DNA from: Corynebacterium accolens
GTDB taxonomy: Bacteria > Actinomycetota > Actinomycetes > Mycobacteriales > Mycobacteriaceae
Assembly: GCF_030515985.1 (NCBI RefSeq)
Contig: NZ_CP100376.1
Coordinates: 1,877,611-1,883,915 of the forward strand
Direction: 5' to 3'
Length of the DNA stretch: 6,305 nucleotides
Under the pieces are notes generated by a model. The model searched no databases and was not told the origin of the DNA. It worked only from the letters and a program-made list of their open reading frames with translations. The translations under genes were made by a program, and so were the position numbers. Positions 1 to 6,305 of this stretch are shown in pieces (the first letter of the stretch is position 1; the number at the start of each line of letters is the position of its first letter).

Positions 1-1698
<1,698 letters not shown>

Positions 1699-1707
1699 CT
1701 ATAGCTA

Positions 1708-1730
1708 ATTCTAAGACTTTCACTATTCTA
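1708..1730 (-). promoter_or_regulatory. candidate -10 elements of a gyrB promoter
   Basis: The 168-bp gap between dciA and gyrB (1678-1845) holds two copies of TAGAAT on the minus strand, at 1730-1725 and 1713-1708. Both fit the corynebacterial -10 pattern TANANT and lie about 30-50 bases before the GTG start. No convincing -35 box stands at 16-18 bases from either. The gap is long for an otherwise overlapping gene string, which makes a separate gyrB promoter plausible, but this remains inference. The rest of the gap shows no gene and no clear terminator. Confidence 0.3.
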
Positions 1731-1845
1731 CACGCATACCCCCTACTGAATGACACCCCACACCGGCCAGAGGTAGCTATGTGGCGCGCTCTGTGGTTAT
1801 TTATCTTTTAAAGGGCAGAGCTAACCTGCGCCTATCAGCCACTTA

Positions 1846-2415
1846 TCAGCCGTAGGTATCTTGCGATCCCTGAGGTTTCACCCACTGCCGCCCCTCGTAA
1901 TTGCGCTGCTGCCGCGGGCCGTGGATCCGCAGCTCAGCGATGACATCGGGGCCGAGCCGGTCCGCAATTTTGCGCAGGATTTCCCGCTGCAGGTAGCGCA
2001 GTTCCGTCGCCCAAGTGGAGTTATCGCAGGAAATATAGACGATCTTGTCCTTGATTTTTTGCGGCTGCGTATGGGCGGCAATGCGCTCACCCACCAGGTT
2101 TTCCCAATTTCCCATGACCCAGCCGTGCGCTAATTCATGCTCCCAGCCGCGGTGAGAAATCTCCTTTTTAATCTGTGCGCCCAGGCTCGGCACGTCGATC
2201 TGTCGCCGCGGCCTCCTGCCATCGGCGCCGGTAGGCCTACCCACCTGGTAGCCGCGATAGTTCTGCTGTTGGGCATCCGCCAAGGAGGGAACCGGCATCT
2301 TCGGCACCGGGCGCGTAAGTTTTGGCGGGTTCTTCGAGGTAGAGCGCACCAAGCGGAAGTATTGGGTGACGGGATCCGTGCGCTGCGTGCCGGTTTCCCC
2401 TTCTTCCTCACTCAT
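1846..2415 (-). CDS. dciA: DUF721/DciA-family protein, probable replicative helicase loader
   Basis: This 189-residue protein belongs to the DUF721 family. The actinobacterial member next to recF and gyrB has been identified in mycobacteria as DciA, which works with the replicative helicase DnaB in bacteria lacking DnaC- or DnaI-type loaders. The first ~75 residues look disordered: an acidic start (MSEEEGE), a Pro/Lys-rich stretch at 29-44, and a Gly/Arg-rich stretch at 59-71. The DUF721 core runs about 78-168, with W99, W104, the IAAHTQP segment (112-118) and [12 protein letters not shown] (132-143) as recognisable family positions. The C-terminal tail after 168 is Gln/Arg-rich. The ATG overlaps the recF stop by four bases (ATGA), with GAGGAA at 2421-2426 as ribosome-binding site, implying coupled translation. 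Family assignment is secure; the helicase-loading role is taken from the family. Confidence 0.9.
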   Translation of the reverse strand: MSEEEGETGTQRTDPVTQYFRLVRSTSKNPPKLTRPVPKMPVPSLADAQQQNYRGYQVGRPTGADGRRPRRQIDVPSLGAQIKKEISHRGWEHELAHGWVMGNWENLVGERIAAHTQPQKIKDKIVYISCDNSTWATELRYLQREILRKIADRLGPDVIAELRIHGPRQQRNYEGRQWVKPQGSQDTYG

Positions 2416-3602
2416 GCTTCTTCCTCGCTATCCTCTCCTGCGGTGGCTTCCGTGTGCAGGGTGGAAATGCGCCCCTGGTCCGTATCTTCCACTCCTACCC
2501 GGTAACGCACGATGGGCTCTAGGTTATCCGGTAAGTCCTCATCCACCGCGGCGGTAATTAGCACCTGTTCTGCCGTGGCGGCGAGGTAAACCAGCTGAGT
2601 GCGGCGCTTGGCATCGAGCTCGGCAAAGACATCATCCAAGATGAGGACCGGATCGGATCCCCCATCCTCTCGCAGGAGCTCAAACTCCGCCAGGCGCAGG
2701 GCGATGGCATAAGACCAGGTTTCGCCGTGGCTGGCAAAACCCTTGGCCGGCTGATCCCCCAGGTGGAGCACGAGATCATCGCGGTGCGGGCCCACCAGAG
2801 AGATGCCGCGCTCGATCTCGCGCTGCCGGGCAGTGGCCAGCTCGGTCAGCATGACGGCCTCCAGCACCTCGCGGTCAGAGGTATCAATGGTGGATTTATA
2901 CTCCACGTGCGCAGGCCGCGACTCCGGTGCGAGGCCGGCATAGGCGGCGGGAATGTGGTCCAAGAGGGCATCGACAAGCGCAAGGCGCGCCGCAATGACC
3001 TGTGCGCCTAAGCGCGCGAGCTGGGCATCCCACGTATCCAGCGTGGACAGGGCCGATGCGCCGTCGCTATCGCCGTAGCCGCGCCGCAAGCTTGCCGATG
3101 CCGACTTCAACAATGCATTGCGCTGCTTTAATACCTTGTCATAATCCGCCTTAACCCCAGCTAAGCGCGGGGTGCGCGAGGCGATGATGCTATCGAGATA
3201 CGCGCGGCGCCCCGCGGGCTCACCGCGCACCAAGGCCAAATCTTCAGGGGAAAACAGCACCGTTTTCACCACGCCGAGCAGCTCGCGCGGGCTGCGCAAC
3301 CTCGTGCGGTTAATCTGCGCCTGGTTGGCGGCATGGGGTTTTATCAGCAGGTGGGTGGTTAATTCGCGCCCCTGGTTCACGGCAGTAAGGGACACCCGCG
3401 CGCTCTGCGCGCCCTGGCGCACCAGCGGCGAATCATGGGAGACGCGGTGGGAAGACAGGTGGGCGGTATAGCCCACGGCTTCCACGATATTGGTCTTGCC
3501 AAAGCCATTGCGGCCCACAAACAGAGTGATCCCCGGGCCCAGCTCAAGCTTTAGTTCGGGCCATGAGCGAAAATCCCGAACATCGAGATCCCGTATAAAC
3601 AT
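2412..3602 (-). CDS. recF: DNA replication and repair protein RecF
   Basis: RecF is an SMC-like ABC ATPase that binds DNA at single-strand gaps and, with RecO and RecR, helps load RecA during gap repair and restart of stalled forks. The 396-residue product is of usual length. It opens with [13 protein letters not shown], followed by Walker A GRNGFGKT (30-37), the RecF segment [14 protein letters not shown] (116-129) with RRAYLD after it, [10 protein letters not shown] (268-277), the ABC signature region [16 protein letters not shown] (291-306), and Walker [13 protein letters not shown] (319-330). The last ~15 residues are acidic (GEDSEEEA). The ATG overlaps the dnaN stop by one base (TAATG) and has only a weak Shine-Dalgarno, so translation probably depends on coupling to dnaN. 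Its stop overlaps dciA. All motifs are intact. Confidence 0.97.
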   Translation of the reverse strand: MFIRDLDVRDFRSWPELKLELGPGITLFVGRNGFGKTNIVEAVGYTAHLSSHRVSHDSPLVRQGAQSARVSLTAVNQGRELTTHLLIKPHAANQAQINRTRLRSPRELLGVVKTVLFSPEDLALVRGEPAGRRAYLDSIIASRTPRLAGVKADYDKVLKQRNALLKSASASLRRGYGDSDGASALSTLDTWDAQLARLGAQVIAARLALVDALLDHIPAAYAGLAPESRPAHVEYKSTIDTSDREVLEAVMLTELATARQREIERGISLVGPHRDDLVLHLGDQPAKGFASHGETWSYAIALRLAEFELLREDGGSDPVLILDDVFAELDAKRRTQLVYLAATAEQVLITAAVDEDLPDNLEPIVRYRVGVEDTDQGRISTLHTEATAGEDSEEEA

Positions 3603-4783
3603 TAACCTGGCAGGCGAACCGGCATTAAGAGGTAGGTGAAATTGGTCTGCGGCGTAGGGAAATTGCCATCCTCATCGGCTTCCGGCAGCTCTTCTGGCTC
3701 CGGGATCATGATGGCGGGGCGGGAAGGCTCCGTGAATCCGAAGACCACGCGGTCGGTGTTGATGACCGCTAGGCCGTCCTTCAGATAGCCCGGGTTGAAG
3801 GCGATGAGGAATTCATCGCGGCCGTGGAATGCGCATGGCAGGGTCTCGGTGGCATTACCGGCATCGGCGCCGGCGGACAGGGTGACCTGGCCATCGGCAA
3901 ATTCCATGCGGATCTGCGCATTGCGGTCCGTCAGCAGGGAAACGCGACGAATGGCTTCTTGCAGCGGTGCCACCTCAACCGAGGCAATATTCGTGTGCGA
4001 CTTGGGAAGCAAGGGCTGGACGTTTGGGAAGTCCGCATCCAGCATGCGCGTGGTGGTTTCGCGGTTATCCGCGTGCAGGCCAAAGAGGCCATCGGCGCCG
4101 ATATTATCGCCGGAGCCCACCGCGATCTCGATGGGAATATTCAAATGCGGATCCAGGCTGCGCCCGGTATCTTGCAGGGTCTTTGCCGGGACTAGGAGCT
4201 TAGCCTCAACGTCCTCAGCCGCTGGCTCCCACTCCAGGGTGCGCATGGCCAAGCGGAAGCGGTCCGTAGCCGTCATCTCAATATCCTTGCCGTGGATATC
4301 CATGTGCACGCCAGTGAGCATGGGCAGGGTGTCATCCTTGCCGGCTGCGGATGCTACCTGCTGGATGGCCTCTGCGAAGAGCTGCGGCTGGATCGTGCCG
4401 GTGACCTCAGGCAATACCGGCAATTGCGGGTAATCATCGAGCGGGATAAGCGGTAGCTCGAAGCGGGAGGAACCACAGGCAACCAAAGCCTTGGAATCTA
4501 CCTGGGAGATCTCCACTTCCTTATTGGGCAAGGTAGCCACGATATCGGAAAGCAACTTACCGGCAACAGCGATCTGGCCGGGCTCATCCACCATGCCGGC
4601 GATGCGCACCTTGGTAGAAACCTCGTAATCAAAGCCGGTGAACTCTAAGCCGTTGTCATCAGCGGTGATGAGCATCGCGCGCAGCACCGGCTGGGTGACC
4701 TTGGAAGGCAGGCTGCGGGCAACCCACGCTACGGCGTTGGCAAGGTCATCTTTGGCAACGCGAAATGACACGGCTTCATCCAT
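3602..4783 (-). CDS. dnaN: DNA polymerase III beta subunit (sliding clamp)
   Basis: DnaN dimerises into a ring around DNA and tethers DNA polymerase III and other clamp-binding proteins. From the ATG at 4783 the product has 393 residues, the usual length, with three clamp domains at roughly 1-125, 126-255 and 256-393. Recognisable family segments are [18 protein letters not shown] (5-22), [15 protein letters not shown] [10 protein letters not shown] (149-158), TDRFRLA (173-179), RMEFADG (292-298), FNPGYL (329-334), and the C-terminus [10 protein letters not shown], whose MPVRL belongs to the partner-peptide pocket. The frame stays open to an ATG at 4927, but the extra 48 residues look unlike any clamp and run through a GC-rich hairpin. 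The 4783 start has an AGAGGAG ribosome-binding site and the expected N-terminus. It is the first gene after oriC and overlaps recF by one base (TAATG). Confidence 0.97.
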   Translation of the reverse strand: MDEAVSFRVAKDDLANAVAWVARSLPSKVTQPVLRAMLITADDNGLEFTGFDYEVSTKVRIAGMVDEPGQIAVAGKLLSDIVATLPNKEVEISQVDSKALVACGSSRFELPLIPLDDYPQLPVLPEVTGTIQPQLFAEAIQQVASAAGKDDTLPMLTGVHMDIHGKDIEMTATDRFRLAMRTLEWEPAAEDVEAKLLVPAKTLQDTGRSLDPHLNIPIEIAVGSGDNIGADGLFGLHADNRETTTRMLDADFPNVQPLLPKSHTNIASVEVAPLQEAIRRVSLLTDRNAQIRMEFADGQVTLSAGADAGNATETLPCAFHGRDEFLIAFNPGYLKDGLAVINTDRVVFGFTEPSRPAIMIPEPEELPEADEDGNFPTPQTNFTYLLMPVRLPG

Positions 4784-4794
4784 GGTGCGAAGAG

Positions 4795-4801
4795 CTCCTC
4801 T
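4795..4801 (-). promoter_or_regulatory. ribosome-binding site deciding the dnaN start
   Basis: AGAGGAG on the minus strand lies 11 bases before the ATG at 4783. It supports this start over the in-frame ATG at 4927, because homology to the clamp family also begins at 4783. Confidence 0.75.
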
Positions 4802-4816
4802 TTGGCGGGGTAGGAA

Positions 4817-4844
4817 TGTGTAACTTTCAAAAGCTGGCTTCCAA
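4817..4844 (-). promoter_or_regulatory. possible dnaN promoter
   Basis: On the minus strand TTGGAA (4844-4839) is separated by 16 bases from TACACA (4822-4817), a weak match to a housekeeping -35/-10 pair. A transcript from here would have a leader of about 30 bases before the dnaN ATG. The match is imperfect and transcription could begin further upstream in the origin, so this is tentative. Confidence 0.25.
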
Positions 4845-4880
4845 CTTACCGCATCCGGTGAGCCTTGTAATTTTCCCTCC

Positions 4881-4917
4881 GCCCGTCCGAGCCAGCGCCG
4901 CGTGCTCGGCGCCGGGC
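4881..4917. repeat. GC-rich inverted repeat (hairpin) between oriC and dnaN
   Basis: GCCCG (4881-4885) pairs with CGGGC (4913-4917), and CCGAGC (4887-4892) pairs with GCTCGG (4904-4909). This gives 11 base pairs, nearly all G-C, with one unpaired base on one side, three on the other, and an 11-base loop. No T run follows on either strand, so it does not look like an intrinsic terminator. It stands about 50 bases on the dnaN side of the AT-rich unwinding region. Its role is unknown; it could be a structural boundary of the origin, a protein site, or a leader structure if the dnaN transcript starts upstream. Confidence 0.55.
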
Positions 4918-4935
4918 ACAATTCCACACATCCCC

Positions 4936-4980
4936 TTTCTACTTACAAGATCAGAGAAATAATTTAGTAGTAGTAATAAG
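4936..4980. other. AT-rich DNA unwinding element with DnaA-trio repeats
   Basis: This is the most AT-rich stretch of the origin. On the plus strand it contains TAG-TAG-TAG-TAA-TAA (4965-4979). Read 3' to 5' away from the box cluster this is AAT-AAT-GAT-GAT-GAT, which fits the DnaA-trio pattern described for bacterial origins, where a DnaA filament grows along one single strand to open the duplex. A short G/C-containing spacer (4980-4983) and two abutting box-like 9-mers (4984-5001) follow directly, as in the reported box / GC-rich / trio order. The function is inferred from this arrangement. Confidence 0.65.
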
Positions 4981-5080
4981 CGTTGTGGGATCTGTGATCA
5001 ACGGGGTAAATGACAAGTTCAGCGCGGCGATCCGGGGTGTGCCAATTCTTGTGATCTTGCTGTGATCAACCGGCCCGGAG

Positions 5081-5089
5081 TGTGGATAA
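5081..5089 (-). promoter_or_regulatory. DnaA box, perfect TTATCCACA
   Basis: This is an exact match to the high-affinity DnaA box on the minus strand. With the plus-strand box at 5107-5115 it forms an inverted pair separated by 17 bases near the centre of the origin. Confidence 0.88.
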
Positions 5090-5106
5090 ATTGGCGGGTC
5101 ATCGTT

Positions 5107-5115
5107 TTATCCACA
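5107..5115 (+). promoter_or_regulatory. DnaA box, perfect TTATCCACA
   Basis: This exact high-affinity DnaA box on the plus strand is the inverted partner of the box at 5081-5089. A weaker same-orientation candidate, TTTTCCACG, begins 20 bases further on at 5127. Confidence 0.88.
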
Positions 5116-5240
5116 GCCTGTACTAGTTTTCCACGGATCTGCACACAGTGTTGATCACAGGGGCGTCTGTGCTGGATAGGGCCTGTGGAATTTAAAACTG
5201 TGAGCAAAATCTACAAATTACATCCGTGAAATTACACAGG

Positions 5241-5261
5241 TGTGGATAACTCTGTGGATAG
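5241..5261 (-). promoter_or_regulatory. tandem DnaA boxes on the dnaA side
   Basis: TTATCCACA (5241-5249) and CTATCCACA (5253-5261) are in the same orientation on the minus strand, with start points 12 bases apart, close to one helical turn. This suggests cooperative DnaA binding. The first is a perfect box and the second differs only at position 1. They mark the dnaA-side edge of the box cluster. Confidence 0.85.
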
Positions 5262-5347
5262 CTGTTCATACGGTCTTTACAGGGACATAACCGCAGGTAG
5301 GCGGTGGTGGAAGGTGGAGGGCACCGGGAAGCGCGGCGCCTGCTTAC
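5262..5347. other. spacer between box cluster and dnaA terminator, with G-rich tract
   Basis: No gene or DnaA box is seen here. The plus strand has eight runs of at least two G within 26 bases (5296-5321), separated by one or two bases, so the matching strand is C-rich. This is a strong local strand asymmetry and could in principle form a two-tetrad quadruplex. No function can be assigned from sequence. Confidence 0.5.
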
Positions 5348-5384
5348 AAAAATGGCGCCTTCCTGTTATTTAAGGAAGACGCCA
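5348..5384 (-). terminator. Rho-independent terminator of dnaA
   Basis: On the minus strand TGGCGTCTTCCT (5384-5373) pairs with AGGAAGGCGCCA (5364-5353). This gives a 12-bp stem with one U-G wobble, an eight-base loop, and then five T residues (5352-5348). It begins 18 bases after the dnaA stop codon. The structure separates dnaA transcription from the origin and from dnaN, so dnaN should need its own promoter. Confidence 0.9.
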
Positions 5385-5402
5385 CCGAGTGGTTCGTTTG
5401 AT

Positions 5403-6305
5403 CTAGGCGCGACCGCGATTCTTGATGCGCTGGGTCAGGGACTGAATCTCGTCGTAGGTATTGCGCTTTTCCGTCATCTCTTTGCGGATCTTGCGATCGG
5501 CATAGATCACCGTGGTGTGGTCCTTGCCGCCGAATTGCTCGCCAATCTTGGGCAGCGATAGCTCGGTCAATTCGCGGCAGAGGTACATCGCCAGCTGGCG
5601 GGCATGAGCCACCGCGCGCTTCTTACCAGCACCGCGCAGGGTTTCTACATCAATATCGAAGTATTCCGCGGTGACCTCCATGATGGAGGCCGCGGTAATT
5701 TGCCTGTCAGCAGAATCCGGCGCGAGATCGCGCAATGCAATTTCTGCCATTTCCACGTTGATCGGCTCATTGACCAGGGAGGAGTAGGCGGAGACGCGAA
5801 TGAGCGCGCCCTCGAGCTCGCGAATGGAAGACTCGAAGCGCGAGGCGATGAGCTCTAGGACGGAGCGATCCACCTCAGTGCCATCGGCGGCGGCCTTCTT
5901 CATCAAAATGGCAATGCGGGTTTCCAGATCAGGCGGTTGAATATCCGTAATCAGCCCGCCCTCAAAGCGCGTGCGCAGGCGGTCTTCCAGCGTGGTGAGC
6001 TGTTTTGGCGGGCGGTCCGAGGACAAAATGATCTGTTTATTGGCCTGGTGCAGCGCATTGAAAGTGTGGAAGAACTCCTCCTGCGTGGATTCCTTGCCCT
6101 CTAAGAACTGGATGTCATCCACCATCAAAATATCGAGGTTGCGGTAGCGCCGCTTGAAGGATTCCTGGCGGTCATCGCGCAAGGAATTAATATAATCATT
6201 CGTAAATTCTTCCGAGGACACGTACTTCACGCGCAGTCCCGGGTGTAGCACCTGTGCGTAGTTGCCGGCGGCATGCAAAAGGTGCGTTTTGCCCAGTCCA
6301 GAACC
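5403..6305 (-). CDS. dnaA: chromosomal replication initiator DnaA, 5' end beyond window
   Basis: DnaA binds DnaA boxes as an ATP-dependent filament and opens oriC. The window holds the last 300 codons and the TAG stop; N-terminal domains I-II and the start lie off the right edge. Counting from the edge, the fragment opens inside Walker A ([10 protein letters not shown], 1-10). It continues with Walker B LMVDDIQF (60-67), sensor 1 LSSDRPP (94-100), the arginine-finger segment LRTRFEGG (110-117, R113), and sensor 2 in [10 protein letters not shown] (162-171). Domain IV follows from about residue 200, with the DnaA-box-reading signature [11 protein letters not shown] (259-269). All ATPase and DNA-binding motifs are intact. 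The gene is read toward the origin it controls and ends with a terminator 18 bases downstream. Its promoter, possibly autoregulated, is outside the window. Confidence 0.98.
   Translation of the reverse strand, partial: GSGLGKTHLLHAAGNYAQVLHPGLRVKYVSSEEFTNDYINSLRDDRQESFKRRYRNLDILMVDDIQFLEGKESTQEEFFHTFNALHQANKQIILSSDRPPKQLTTLEDRLRTRFEGGLITDIQPPDLETRIAILMKKAAADGTEVDRSVLELIASRFESSIRELEGALIRVSAYSSLVNEPINVEMAEIALRDLAPDSADRQITAASIMEVTAEYFDIDVETLRGAGKKRAVAHARQLAMYLCRELTELSLPKIGEQFGGKDHTTVIYADRKIRKEMTEKRNTYDEIQSLTQRIKNRGRA

Larger units (their letters stand above)
4993..5159. repeat. three-copy 9-mer TTGATCACA family
   Basis: Exact copies lie at 4993-5001 and 5061-5069 on the minus strand and at 5151-5159 on the plus strand. 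A close relative, AAGATCACA, is at 5050-5058 (minus), two bases from the second copy. All end in the CACA of a DnaA box but differ from TTATCCACA at positions 3-5. They are interspersed with perfect boxes, so low-affinity or variant DnaA sites are the simplest reading; an unrelated origin-binding protein is also possible. Confidence 0.6.
4920..5261. other. oriC: chromosomal replication origin oriC
   Basis: The dnaA-dnaN gap carries a cluster of DnaA-box-like 9-mers and an AT-rich stretch, as expected for an actinobacterial origin at this locus. Perfect TTATCCACA boxes lie at 5081-5089 (minus), 5107-5115 (plus) and 5241-5249 (minus). CTATCCACA at 5253-5261 (minus) and TTTTCCACG at 5127-5135 (plus) each depart by one base from the standard form. 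TTGATCACA occurs exactly at 4993-5001 (minus), 5061-5069 (minus) and 5151-5159 (plus). Weaker CACA-ending 9-mers include AATTCCACA at 4920-4928 (plus) and 5184-5192 (minus), and TTGCTCACA at 5199-5207 (minus). The AT-rich, trio-bearing end faces dnaN. No real gene lies inside; short open frames here have no coding character. Outer limits are approximate. Confidence 0.88.

Noticed and set aside
1813..1832. A possible terminator hairpin after dciA
   Set aside because: Only about four G-C-rich pairs form and the following T run is short and interrupted, so it is too weak to call.
1833..1851. Direct repeat TATCAGCC twice with 11-bp period at the dciA stop
   Set aside because: There are only two short copies, one overlapping the stop codon, with no link to a known site; probably chance.
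3795..4433. A 212-codon plus-strand open frame opposite dnaN
   Set aside because: It is a shadow of dnaN; its Ser/Arg-rich translation has no recognisable domain.
4784..4927. A 48-codon N-terminal extension of dnaN starting at the ATG at 4927
   Set aside because: The extension runs through a GC-rich hairpin, has no clamp-like sequence, and would make the protein longer than the family. The start at 4783 has a good ribosome-binding site and the expected N-terminus.
5019..5207. A 62-codon minus-strand open frame inside oriC
   Set aside because: It is composed of DnaA boxes and spacers, shows no domain, and no convincing ribosome-binding site was noted. It is best explained as a chance frame.

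Overview
This window is the chromosomal replication-origin region of an actinobacterium, most likely a Corynebacterium. All five recognisable genes lie on the minus strand. In transcription order they are dnaA (5' part off the right edge), dnaN, recF, a DUF721/DciA-family gene, and gyrB (3' part off the left edge). The conserved order dnaA-dnaN-recF-DUF721-gyrB, the DnaN C-terminus MPVRLPG, and a GyrB carrying the charged insert known from Corynebacteriales all point to this order. The genus call is an inference from protein resemblance, without a database search.

Layout from right to left: dnaA (5403-6305) supplies the AAA+ ATPase core and the DNA-binding domain of the initiator. It is followed by a strong intrinsic terminator (5348-5384). 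The dnaA-dnaN gap (4784-5402, 619 bp) holds oriC. It contains three perfect TTATCCACA DnaA boxes, a one-mismatch box, three exact copies of a related 9-mer TTGATCACA, and an AT-rich stretch with five tandem DnaA-trio-like triplets (4965-4979). A GC-rich hairpin (4881-4917) lies between that stretch and dnaN. I place the dnaN start at 4783, behind a good Shine-Dalgarno sequence, and not at the far upstream in-frame start at 4927.

dnaN, recF and dciA are tightly packed: dnaN and recF share one base (TAATG) and recF and dciA share four (ATGA), which suggests one translationally coupled transcript. A 168-bp gap without a clear terminator precedes gyrB, which starts at a GTG (1677) behind an AAAAGGAG ribosome-binding site and may have its own promoter.

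Together the genes cover origin recognition and opening (DnaA), probable replicative helicase loading (DciA), the sliding clamp (DnaN), gap repair (RecF) and supercoil control (GyrB). The protein-coding part is a conventional housekeeping region; I see no mobile element, CRISPR array, RNA gene or defence system. The most informative content is the fine structure of the origin.
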